Made by a program: the position numbers and the translations under genes. The notes beneath the pieces are model-generated. The model was not told where the DNA came from and ran no database searches. It saw only the letters and a program-made list of their open reading frames with translations. From NCBI GenBank assembly GCA_023212695.1, contig JALCCG010000072.1:1-64000 (forward strand): a DNA stretch of 64,000 bases, read 5' to 3'. Shown here piece by piece: positions 1-9,367 of this stretch; position 1 is the stretch's first letter; every line of letters begins with the position of its first letter. The DNA is from Sporisorium sorghi (taxonomy: Eukaryota > Basidiomycota > Ustilaginomycetes > Ustilaginales > Ustilaginaceae).

Positions 1-91
1 CATTTGTCTTGTTTAATGGATTTCAGCTGGGTGGGTGATGGTGGCAAGTAAACCCAAAGGGGTCGTGCCCAAATACCACGTTAGAAAAAGC

Positions 92-92
<1 letters not shown>

Positions 93-130
<38 letters not shown>
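93..130. repeat. poly(A) tract, 38 nt
   Basis: Uninterrupted run of A about 130 bases upstream of the first gene's start codon. It is one of many A/T homopolymers in promoters of this window. The exact length is uncertain because homopolymers are poorly resolved by sequencing. Confidence 0.85.
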
Positions 131-133
<3 letters not shown>

Positions 134-260
134 GGCGCCAAGCAAAGAGTGGAGGCAGAAACACCAAGATGTTGCGTCACCGCCTTGTTCTCCCACTACC
201 ATGATCCATTCCCACGCAACCGCTCTCATCGGTCCACCGTCTCTCTCTCTCGACCTCACA

Positions 261-1160
261 ATGTACCACCCGACGCGCGGCGGCGCACGAGGCGGAGCCG
301 CCGAGTTCAGCTGGGACAAAGTCAAAGACTCCAAAGACCGCGAGTTCTACCTGGGCAACTCGGTCGCTGCCCCGACGGGACGCTGGCAGGACGGCCGCGA
401 CATCAACTGGTACAACAAGGACAAGAACGCTTCGTCTACAGCAGCAGCGGATGAGAGGCGCGAGGAGCTGCGCAGGATCAAGGAGGCCGAGACGGCCGCG
501 CTGTATGCCAAGTTGGGGCGCGCGCCGCCGGCGGCAGCGGGTGCAGAGGCGGTTGTGGTTGGAGACAGGCTTGCGAGCGGTTCGAGTGGGATTGGGAGGA
601 GAGAGGCGACGGGGGCGAACAGTGCGCCGCTTGATGCGGGAAGGTCGAGGTGGGGATCGAGGGAGGAGGAGGAGGTGTCGGAGGCGGATAAGAAGCTGGC
701 TCGGAAGTTTGCACGGGAGGAGGTGAGGCGGCGGCGGCGTGCGGCTGCTGGTGAGGACGACGGCCGAAACGAAACGAGAGATGCAGGTAAGGACGGAGAT
801 CGGAGAAGGCATTCGAGCAGGCGTCACGATGATGCGGACGAGGACCATAAGCGCCGTCATCGCCACCACCACCGGCACGGCTCGAGTCGACACAAAGACG
901 ACGATCAGCACGACGACAAAGAGTCCAGGAGGCACCGCCACCATAGGGACAGAAGAGATAGCCGAAGCAGAAGCAGGTCCCCAGACTCGTCGAGTCGGCA
1001 TCGTCGTCGACATCGTGACGAAGACCGTCATAGGTCAAAAGGTTCGCCTTCACGAAGAGAGCACGGGCACGAGTCGCGGAGGCTCGATGCATCTCCGCAG
1101 CGTCGTAGTCGTAGCGATGATGACCGCAGCTCGCGCTATCGATCTCATCGCGACCGTTGA
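261..1160 (+). CDS. MMTAG2-like (C1orf35-type) RS-rich nuclear protein
   Basis: Intronless, 299 aa. The first 60 residues carry the family signature: a GGARGG segment, then FSWDKVK, REFYLGNSV, AP.GRWQ.GRD and WY, as in the kinase-phosphorylation / multiple-myeloma-tumour-associated-2 family. That family is conserved in eukaryotes and presumed nuclear with a poorly known function. The remainder is highly charged, and residues from about 190 onward become Arg/Ser/His/Asp-rich with SRSRSRS and RRHR blocks like an RS domain, which suggests a link to RNA processing (inference). I chose the ATG at 261 because it begins the conserved domain; an in-frame extension back to 132 has no family similarity. 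The low-complexity tail will vary between relatives. Family assignment is fairly firm; function is not. Confidence 0.8.
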   Translation: MYHPTRGGARGGAAEFSWDKVKDSKDREFYLGNSVAAPTGRWQDGRDINWYNKDKNASSTAAADERREELRRIKEAETAALYAKLGRAPPAAAGAEAVVVGDRLASGSSGIGRREATGANSAPLDAGRSRWGSREEEEVSEADKKLARKFAREEVRRRRRAAAGEDDGRNETRDAGKDGDRRRHSSRRHDDADEDHKRRHRHHHRHGSSRHKDDDQHDDKESRRHRHHRDRRDSRSRSRSPDSSSRHRRRHRDEDRHRSKGSPSRREHGHESRRLDASPQRRSRSDDDRSSRYRSHRDR

Positions 1161-1635
1161 TCAGGCGTGGGGATGCGATGCTCTTTTGAGAAGGATATCG
1201 CCTCGGCATGCAATACGATACGTCCTTGCGATACCTGTTTCATTGTCTGGTGCGATTGGCTCCATCACTTGAGATCATTGAAAGCAATGCCGTCGTAGCT
1301 ACGTCCTGTAGGAGGGTTGAGCTAGTACGGAGTAGCTCTCCACTGACGAGCATGCTGAGCTGTCTATCGAGTCAAACGAAGCAAACCGCAGCAAACCGCC
1401 CTTGAACGCCGAGACGCGCTGTGCAACGTGTAAATTTTTGTGGTGTTGATCAACTGAGCCTCCACACGATCATCAAGACCCTGACCACCGAGCAAAACCA
1501 TCATAGACATCACCACTGCGGACCATCGAAGCTGAAGCTCGAGCTCGCTAGATTCATAGATTCCGGCCCGTCATGACTTTGTAGCATTCCGTCATCCGAC
1601 CAGGACCCGCCCCTGCTCCATTTCTCTGGCACAAG
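1161..1635. other. intergenic, no gene recognised
   Basis: Spacer between two genes transcribed in the same direction. It should hold the 3' end of the MMTAG2-like gene and the promoter of the polymerase gene. No conserved reading frame or clear motif was seen. Confidence 0.6.
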
Positions 1636-4236
1636 ATGGCATCTCCCAAGAAGGCCGCCCGTAGATACGATGCGCTTGCGTCGAATGCATCTGGCGTGTT
1701 CGCTTCGACATCTACCTCGAGCTCTTCCTCTGCTCCTTCTTCTGACTCCATCGCTCCAAACGAGCACCTTCTACCCGATCTACCCACCGACGATCACCGC
1801 AGCAGCTTGATAGACAGAGCACCCTCTCTAAAACCTCCCGAACCCACACACCAACCCGTACCTTCGCACACCAACTTGGAAACCGCTGTGCACAGCTCCG
1901 GCCCACCGCCATGGCCGACCATCACGTACAAGCACCTTCTCTCCGCCGGTACGCTCAACCCGACCAACCCACTCCGCGTCGTAGCGCACTGCGATGTCGA
2001 CGCGGCCTACGCGCAATTCGAGGCGTCACGGCTGGGACTCGATGCCACGGTAGTCCCCATCGCCGTGCAGCAGTGGCAAGGCTTGATCGCTGTCAACTAT
2101 CCAGCGCGCGATGCCGGCGTCTCGCGGTTCGAGAGCATCCCCGAAGCGCTCAAGAAGTGCCCCGACCTGCACCTGGTGCACGTCGCCACCTATGCGCACG
2201 GCAGCAACAAGGCCGACTACCACCCGGATCCCAAGCCCGAAACGCACAAGGCCAGCCTCGACCCGTATCGCAGAGAGAGCACCAAGATCCTGACCATCTT
2301 CAAAAAGACCTGCCCGCACGGTGCGGTGGAGAAGGCGAGCATCGACGAGTCGTACTTTGATCTGACGGTTGAGGTGCGCAAGCTTATGATCGAGCGGTTC
2401 CCGCATTTGGCGCAGCCGCCGGCGGACGATGCGGTTACGGGGGTCAAGGGGATGGACCAGCCGTTGCCGCCGCCGCCGCGGTTGGGGCTGAAGCAGTGGA
2501 AGCAGCTCGGGTACGTTGTGCCCAAGACGGGCGATGCTGGTAAAGCGACGGGGATTGGACGGCCGGAGAAGGCGGTGGCGAAGGGGGCGCTGTTGGTGGA
2601 TGCGCCGATTGCAGCGGGGATCGTGTCGGCTCCTTTGCCAGACGTGCCGAGCGACAATGTCCAACAGGCAGCACAAAGCTCTCTCAGCGCAGACGGCCAA
2701 GATGGAGAAGGACATTCGACAGACAACAGGCAAGCACCGCCACCCTGGGGCTCGAGTCAAGACCGTCTCACGGATCCTTCCTCATCTCAACCAGACGATC
2801 TCGACTCGGAAGCCGCGCTCTGGGACCGCATCGAATACGGCGAAACCACCTGGACCGACGTCGCGCTCGCCCTCGGCGCCGAACTCATGAACCGCGTCCG
2901 CCAAAACGTCCTCGACGAACTCGGCTACACCACTTCCGCCGGCATCGCATCCAACAAAACGCTCTCCAAGCTCTGCTCGTCCTGGCGCAAGCCCAACGGC
3001 CAGACCATCATGCGTCCCTGTTCCGTGGCCAACTTCTTCTCCACGCTCCCCTTCCAAAAGATCCGTTTCCTCGGCGGCAAGCTCGGCACGGCCATGGGCG
3101 CCGAGTGGAACTCAGCCACCGTGGCGGATCTCTGGGATGTCGGGCTGGACGAGATGCAGGCCAAGTTCGGCCAAGAGGCGCGCTGGGTGTACAACGTGCT
3201 GCGCGGCATCGACTATAGCGAGGTGCGCGAGCGCGTTAACAACCAGACCATGCTCGCGAGCAAGTCGGTGCGCCCCGCCATAACGAGGCCGGAAGAGGCG
3301 ATGCACTGGCTGGGGATTCTGTCGACCGAGCTGGCGATCCGGTTGCGGGAGGCGAGGCAGGAGCGGCTGAATTTGTGGCCCAAGACGCTCGTGCTGCGGT
3401 ACATAAGGGCGGGGTCGGTGCCGCGCAGCAGACAGACGGCGTTTCCGTTTACCAATCCGAACAACCAGGACGAGCTGGCGAGAGTGATCCTGAAGAAGGG
3501 CCAGAAGCTGTGGGAGGAGAGTCTGGGCGATGCGCTCGGATTGGGGTTAGGGGGTTCGGGGTTGGGGGAGGCCAAGGTGTTGACGATCGCGCTTGGGTTT
3601 GGTGGGTTGGCAGAGGGCGAGGCTGGTCAAAGGGGTATTGCGGGGTTTCTGGGAGCGGCGGGGGCGAGTTCGGCGTCGGTGACAAGTGCGGCAGCAGCGA
3701 CACCGACGACGACGACGACGAGGCCTGCAGCAGAAGCTCAGCAGGACGACCATCCGTCGCCCAAGAAGAAGAAGAAACGCAATCGACTCGATGTCATGTT
3801 TGAGTCCCAGACCAAACAGCAGCAGTCGCAGCAAGCGCCAACGCCGCTGCCACTACAGCATCACTCAAAGCACGAAGACGCTCCCACTGCACACGCTCTC
3901 GACGAGGCGGAACAAGACAGACAGCCAAAGGTGGATGCAAAGGATGGCAGAACAGCATCGGGCCAACCATCGGAAGACCAGGACGATCCGCAATGGCGCT
4001 GCCCCGAATGCTCGCAGCTCATCCAGGCGCCATCGGGCTCGGCGTGGTTCGAGAAGCCGTATCTGGTCGACAAGCTCAAGGACGAGCATCTCGATTGGCA
4101 TTTTGCCGTGTCGCTCTCGCAGGCGCCTCCCGCTCCTTCTTCCTCATCATCACAACGACCTGCTCCCACAGCGGGTGCTGGCGGTGCAAGCACAAAGAAG
4201 AAGCGTGCGCTCGACAAGTTTTTCAGCCGTCGCTGA
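1636..4236 (+). CDS. RAD30: DNA polymerase eta (Y family, translesion synthesis)
   Basis: Intronless, 866 aa. Y-family lesion-bypass polymerase that copies past UV photoproducts in the nucleus. The palm begins at about residue 118 with HCDVDAAYAQFE; D120 and D122 are metal ligands or adjacent to them. QQWQGLIAVNYPARDAGVSR is the eta-type fingers motif, and SIDESYFD carries catalytic D237/E238. A low-complexity insertion of roughly 120 residues follows before the thumb motif SAGIASNKTLSKLCS. The C-terminus has a UBZ3-type zinc finger (C789, C792, H818, H822) and a terminal RALDKFFSRR resembling a PCNA-binding PIP box without the leading Gln. Both features are expected in polymerase eta for recruitment to ubiquitinated PCNA. 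The N-terminal 100 residues are Ser/Pro-rich and not conserved. The ATG at 1636 is the first in frame. Confidence 0.93.
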   Translation: MASPKKAARRYDALASNASGVFASTSTSSSSSAPSSDSIAPNEHLLPDLPTDDHRSSLIDRAPSLKPPEPTHQPVPSHTNLETAVHSSGPPPWPTITYKHLLSAGTLNPTNPLRVVAHCDVDAAYAQFEASRLGLDATVVPIAVQQWQGLIAVNYPARDAGVSRFESIPEALKKCPDLHLVHVATYAHGSNKADYHPDPKPETHKASLDPYRRESTKILTIFKKTCPHGAVEKASIDESYFDLTVEVRKLMIERFPHLAQPPADDAVTGVKGMDQPLPPPPRLGLKQWKQLGYVVPKTGDAGKATGIGRPEKAVAKGALLVDAPIAAGIVSAPLPDVPSDNVQQAAQSSLSADGQDGEGHSTDNRQAPPPWGSSQDRLTDPSSSQPDDLDSEAALWDRIEYGETTWTDVALALGAELMNRVRQNVLDELGYTTSAGIASNKTLSKLCSSWRKPNGQTIMRPCSVANFFSTLPFQKIRFLGGKLGTAMGAEWNSATVADLWDVGLDEMQAKFGQEARWVYNVLRGIDYSEVRERVNNQTMLASKSVRPAITRPEEAMHWLGILSTELAIRLREARQERLNLWPKTLVLRYIRAGSVPRSRQTAFPFTNPNNQDELARVILKKGQKLWEESLGDALGLGLGGSGLGEAKVLTIALGFGGLAEGEAGQRGIAGFLGAAGASSASVTSAAAATPTTTTTRPAAEAQQDDHPSPKKKKKRNRLDVMFESQTKQQQSQQAPTPLPLQHHSKHEDAPTAHALDEAEQDRQPKVDAKDGRTASGQPSEDQDDPQWRCPECSQLIQAPSGSAWFEKPYLVDKLKDEHLDWHFAVSLSQAPPAPSSSSSQRPAPTAGAGGASTKKKRALDKFFSRR

Positions 4237-5405
4237 TCGAGATGTATCCTCAATAGGGGTTCTCGTAAATGAGGGTTGCACCCTGCTTTTCACGTCGACT
4301 GTCGCGGCCCCCTTTCTTCCTATCGCGTGCGGTTGCTGCCATGTGAACTGCCTCTCTCCACGCGTGATCGAACGTCGGACGGTCTTGGCATGGTGTCTAG
4401 CATTTATCCTTGTTTGCCCGTCGGAGGGCACGGGAAGCAAGAAGAAGAAAAATTTCATCTCATGCTGAGACCCTGACGACACACGACGGCTTGGTGCTTG
4501 GTGCTTCGGCGTAGAACCCTTGATTTCTCTTGGCTCCAACGTGGCGAAAGAAGAAGCTGCTGTCCCGTCTGCTGTTCTTCGCTGGCGTCTTGCTTCGAAC
4601 CAAGATCCCGTCCCTGGACGCCTCGTTCAGGAACTAAGTTAGACCGCTGTCCTAGCTCGAAGGCCGTCCGAACGAGGGTCCTGCTTTTCATGCATCCATC
4701 AAATCCGACGCCAACGCTTTCCAGATGCACGCCCTCCGTGCCTCGTGCGGCTGACCGAATACCGACCGTCACTGACCGCCGCTGCCGACCTTGCATCCCC
4801 CCGATTTGCAAGCAACTCTAAACTTTGCTACTGTGTAGACTCTAACTGCCGTCGACTGCTCCTGCATCGCACACGATTTGCCTTTTCATGTGCCTTAACT
4901 CTGCTCCCGGTCCGTACTGCTCAAGCTTTTCATGCTACGATTCAGGTCCCACCCATAACCTTCACACTAACAAAGCCTGTCCAACAGCAGCGAGACGAAT
5001 TCCGCGGGCACAAGCGGGACCGCCATGTGGTGTGTGTGTTGCGCCACTCTATGCGTGGAAGCACCATCCGTTCGCCGGATCACTGTGTGCCCAGCTTGGC
5101 GTTGCCTCTTCTCATCGAAGGCAAATCTCTGCAGGAGCCAGGAACTCAGAGTCTAGCATAGCTGCAGGTGTGCCTGAGCTTACCTGCTCGTGCAGATGAA
5201 GGGGTACAATGCGTCGAGAAGGTACGAGGTTTCGGTCGTGCATGAAAGTATAAGTACACCGCCGTCCTGGACAGACCACGGATCTCCGCACCCCTTTCTC
5301 GTCCTCATCAGCTATCTTCCTCCTCTCGCGCTGCCACCAAACTCTGCTGGACAGAGTCGTCGACCATACACGCACATACACGCAGCATACATCACTACAA
5401 CAAAG
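4237..5405. other. intergenic, no gene recognised
   Basis: About 1.2 kb between polymerase eta and the GH128 gene. Several unrelated open frames of 90-140 codons occur on both strands, but none has recognisable domains or a conserved look. The right end contains the promoter of the downstream gene. Confidence 0.55.
5249..5254 (+). promoter_or_regulatory. candidate TATA element of the GH128 gene
   Basis: TATAAG lies about 155 bases upstream of the ATG at 5406, a plausible distance for a fungal TATA box with a 5' leader. Called by eye only. Confidence 0.35.
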
Positions 5406-6502
5406 ATGAAGTCGTTCGCGCTCATCCTCCCTGCGCTCGTCACGTTCCTCGCGCTGCTGCCCTCCCCCACCGAGGCAGCACAACGGGGTCTCGCGTGGGG
5501 CACCAACGACAACTGGGGCACCTCGGTCGCCAAGGGCCTCATCACGTGGTACTGGCACTGGCAGGATGGTCCCAACAGCAAGTTCAACGGCAAGCTCGAA
5601 TACGTCCCCTGCTACTGGGGTCCCAAGTACAACTCGCAATGGGCGGCGCGCAAGGCCGAGATGAACGCCAACGTGCCCAAGAATCTGCTTGCTTTCAACG
5701 AGCCGGATATCAGCGGGCAGTCGAATCTGGACCCGTACACGGCTGCGAATCTGTGGATGCAGGAGATGCAGCCGTGGAAGAAGCGCGGTGTGCGGCTGGG
5801 CAGCCCGCAGATTGTCTGGAACCAGGACTGGCTGGCCAAGTTCATGAGCGCTTGCAAGAGCAAGGGTTGCACTGTTGGTGAGTTTCTAGCTTCGGGTGGT
5901 ACCGTTTCGAAGGGTTGAGTGTAGAAGCTGCTCAAGCTCAAGCTTGCTTGGACGGAAGGTTGGAAGGTGTACCTTCTAGCACCTGTTGCACCACCGCAAA
6001 CCCTATTTCCACCTACACTCTCGTGATCGCAAAAACGCTAACACAGCTTGCCATTGCACTCACAGACTTCATCGCGATCCACTGGTACGGCTCGTGGTCC
6101 GACCTCGCCGGGCTCAAGAAGTACGTCACTTCCGTGCACAACCGCTTCGGCCTGCCCATCTGGATCACCGAGTACGGCGTCACCTCCTCCTCCGGCGGCT
6201 CGCAGCAGCAGGTCAAGCAGTTCCACATGCAGGCGACGCAGTGGCTCAACTCGCAGTCGTACGTCGAGCGCACGTCCAACTTTGGCAGCTTTGCCATCAC
6301 CAACCCCCCGGACGCGTACGGATCGCGCTTGAATGCGCTCTTCAACGGCGACGGCAGCCTGCGCGACCTGGCGTACTGGTATCTTTGGAGCTCGGGTGCG
6401 TCCAAGAGGAGTGTGAGGGCCGAGTCGACGGCGGAGGACGACTTTGAGCCCAGCAAGAAGGAGGTGCCGGTTCTGGAGAAGCCGGCTAGCTTCAGCCACT
6501 GA
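5406..6502 (+). CDS. secreted glycoside hydrolase, GH128/Asl1-like glucanase
   Basis: Two exons, 5406-5877 and 6066-6502, give 302 aa. The intron is 188 bases with GTGAGT and CACAG ends; the split codon G|AC restores the continuous sequence DFIAIHWYGSW. Residues 1-24 form a signal peptide ending near TEAAQ. The mature protein has the Asl1/GH128 fold markers: RGLAWGTND, YWGPKYN, LLAFNEPD (probable acid/base Glu), AIHWYGSW and PIWITEYGV (probable nucleophile Glu), then AYWYLWSSG. Family members hydrolyse beta-1,3-glucan and act in or on the cell wall. The final 35 residues are charged and lack an obvious GPI signal, so the enzyme is probably released or loosely wall-bound. Confidence 0.9.
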
Positions 6503-7375
6503 TTCCGAAAAAGGGATTCAGGCCGCCAGCTTGCGACGATCGACGGGGCGGTCGGATGAAGTGGTAGGGTGCCGGGTCCTGCGCGAGCTTTCTCGTTCTC
6601 GCTTTGCTTCGTTTTCTCCCTCCTCCCCAAGTGGACGGGATCCGTGTATTGATATAGAGCTTGTTTTCATCATTTGGCCATGGGTTCGTCTGCGTCACTG
6701 TCTATTTGTATCATACAATCCTTGCATCAAAACGACACGTCTCCGAAAGAGAGGTTCCGTTCTCACCTTGGTATGGCTGTGGCTTTCATAGCGTTTGATG
6801 AAGATCAAGGTGTCTGACAAGTTGAAGGGTACGGCGATGATGATTGTGTGACACCAGGAGAGGAAAATACAGGCAGAAAATAAATCCAAAGAAAGTCCAG
6901 GAAATTCCCATTCAAAACTCAGGCAGCCATATGGCCTTCCGTCAACTTGACAGCTGTCAATTTGGGAAATTTGGATTTTGTTAGCCGAGGCGTCGTAACA
7001 AAGTGCAAATTTTGGCCGGACAGCGCGGAGAAAAAGGGACGCGGTGTTTTGAGCGGTGGTTTGCAGGTTGGTGGGCCTCTGCAAAGCTTTGCCCCGCTTT
7101 TGCAAGAGGCTGTCTGCCTTGCTGCCACCATCACTTTGACAAGGATAGATATCGAGGCTGCAAGACATGGACGTAGATGCGAAAGCGGGCACGAAGTAGA
7201 CGAGCTACAAATAATCTACCAATCTTCCTTTCGCCAGCGCGATTTGGGCTCGGACACGAGTCGACTGAGGCGACGTCGAGACGTTCGAACCAAGCTTTCG
7301 AGTTCGAGTTCGACTTCGACTTGCAACGGCAAAGCTCATCGTGCATCACACTAGTTTCCAAACGCAAAGTCAACG
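6503..7375. other. intergenic, no gene recognised
   Basis: Region of 873 bases holding the glucanase 3' end and the promoter of the MFS gene. It is more AT-rich than coding DNA. Open frames here are short and unconvincing. A short GTTCGA/GTTCGACTTCGA direct repeat occurs near 7300. Confidence 0.55.
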
Positions 7376-8902
7376 ATGACAAAACACATCGAACCCGACT
7401 CAATCGAGGCGAAGCAATCTCCACCGCGAACGTCATCCTCGCCAATCGACCCCCCTCACCTCAAAACAACCTCCACCGAAGAAAAACTCATCGACCTCTC
7501 GACCACCGACAACGTCCAGCTCTCTGACTCGCAGTTCACCATCCGCGAAGGCGGCTACGGCTGGGTCAACGTCGTCTGCAGCATCTTCATCAACGCCAGC
7601 ACCTGGGGCGTCAATACCACCTTTGGCGTCTACTTCTCCTACTACCTCCAACACGACTACTTCACCTCTGCGACACCGATGCGCTATGCGTACGTCGGCG
7701 GCCTGTCCGTTGCGTCGTGCATGCTGGCGGCGCCCTTCAGCAACCTGCTGTGGCGCTCGACGGGGTGGTTCAAGACGCCGCTGTACCTGGGCATGGTGCT
7801 GGTGGCTATGGGTCAAGTCGGGGCTGGGTTGTGCAGGACGTATGTGCAGCTGCTGTTTACGCAGGGGTTGGTGTTCGGCGTTGGGTTGGGGCTGATTATG
7901 GTGCCGACGCAGCCGTTGCTGAGTCAGTGGTTTCGGAGGAAGCTGAGCTACGCTCAGGGGCTCTCGGCGGCAGGCAGCGGGTTGGGCGGCCTGGTGCTGG
8001 CCAATACTACGCGGTATTTGATCCAGGAAAAGTCGCTCGAGTATGCGCTCGTTTGCAACGGCATCGTGTCGTTCGTCGTGCTGCTGCCGTGCATCACGCT
8101 GATGAAGTCGACTGAAACTCAAACACCCCGGTTCCTCCCCTCCCGCCTCCGCACAAACAAGCATGGACAGTCAACACCAGCGTCGGCGCCAAAGATCCGC
8201 AAGAACCCACTGGAGCTCAAATGGCTCATTCACCCCGGCTACGCCTTCGTGCTGCTCTTCGGCGTGTTCGCCATGATCGGCTACTTTGTCGCGCTCTACT
8301 CGCTCGCAGCGTTCGCGTCGTCCGGCCTAGGGCTGACGCAGAAGCAGGCGTCGACGCTGCAGTCCATCCTCGCGGCGGGCCAGATGATCGGCCGACCGCT
8401 GTGCGGTCTGCTGCTCGACCTGGTCGGGCGGCACCCGTGCACGATCGCGATCCAGACGCTGGCCGGGCTGACGTGCTTCGCGTTCTGGCTGCCCGCGCGT
8501 TCGTTTGGTCTGCTCGTGGTTTTCGCCATCACGCAGGGCTTGCTGGGTGGGACGATCTGGTCGAGCATCGCGCCGTTGTCGGCTGAGGTGGTGGGCATTC
8601 GGGATCTGCCGTCGGCCCTGGCGGTGTTTTGGCTCGTGACGGCGATCCCGGGCCAGTTCGGCCAACCGATGGCCGTGGCACTCATTGATTACAGCCAGAA
8701 CCATTTGGGTAGGAGAGGTGCCAATGCGTATCTGATTTCGATCGGGTTCTGCGGCGCATGCTTCGTCATGAGCGGCGTGATGCTCTGCACCAGCTGGCGC
8801 TTTGTTCGTGAGAGGAATCAGGCGCAGCAGCTCGAGAGCGCCGAACAGCAGACGGAGACCACCGTGCCACCGTCAATAGTGCAGACACGGGAAAAGATGT
8901 AA
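7376..8902 (+). CDS. MFS transporter, monocarboxylate-transporter (MCT) type
   Basis: Intronless, 508 aa. The hydrophilic N-terminal 55 residues lead into EGGYGWVNVVCSIFINAST, the typical opening of fungal MCT-like major-facilitator proteins (Esbp6/Mch type). The sequence then alternates hydrophobic segments compatible with 12 membrane helices, with a central cytoplasmic loop around residues 240-280. The FGVGLGLIMVPTQPLLSQWF segment after the fourth helix is also typical. The likely location is the plasma membrane. The substrate cannot be read from sequence; relatives carry monocarboxylates or riboflavin, and many are uncharacterised. The ATG at 7376 gives the expected N-terminus. Confidence 0.87.
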   Translation: MTKHIEPDSIEAKQSPPRTSSSPIDPPHLKTTSTEEKLIDLSTTDNVQLSDSQFTIREGGYGWVNVVCSIFINASTWGVNTTFGVYFSYYLQHDYFTSATPMRYAYVGGLSVASCMLAAPFSNLLWRSTGWFKTPLYLGMVLVAMGQVGAGLCRTYVQLLFTQGLVFGVGLGLIMVPTQPLLSQWFRRKLSYAQGLSAAGSGLGGLVLANTTRYLIQEKSLEYALVCNGIVSFVVLLPCITLMKSTETQTPRFLPSRLRTNKHGQSTPASAPKIRKNPLELKWLIHPGYAFVLLFGVFAMIGYFVALYSLAAFASSGLGLTQKQASTLQSILAAGQMIGRPLCGLLLDLVGRHPCTIAIQTLAGLTCFAFWLPARSFGLLVVFAITQGLLGGTIWSSIAPLSAEVVGIRDLPSALAVFWLVTAIPGQFGQPMAVALIDYSQNHLGRRGANAYLISIGFCGACFVMSGVMLCTSWRFVRERNQAQQLESAEQQTETTVPPSIVQTREKM

Positions 8903-9367
8903 GGAAGGTTCATTCTGGAAATCAAGTACAATCTCTTTTGGCATCCCTGGAAGCTGCGCAGTCTCTCCAACCTGCACGCGAGAGATAAGCATGACCAAAC
9001 GCAGAAGACGAGCTGATGCGGATCCAATGCCGCTTTCAAGCTCCATCTTGAGGTCTGGCCGATGTGCACGCACAGAGTGTGGGAGCAAAAAGAGAAGAAC
9101 TGCAGCACCTAGGATTCCCGCGTGGTCCCCCACCGCAGTACTGACTAGGCGATACCTTGCTTAACTTCGCAGATCGGACGGGATGCGGTGCTTTCAGGGT
9201 TCTATGGCCGCAGATGTTTGAGGCCTTCACCAGCTACTACATGTACAGATTCTTCAGTCAGCTACAGTCACACTTCTGCCTTGATTTTGTGCCGTCGCCA
9301 CGCGCTCCTCAAACAACTGTTCGACACGATCAAAGACCAACTGGATTACAAAGAAACGCTACAACAA
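8903..9367. other. intergenic, convergent 3' ends
   Basis: This spacer separates the MFS gene (+) from the repeat polyprotein gene (-), so both 3' ends face it. No gene or terminator-like structure was recognised. Confidence 0.55.
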
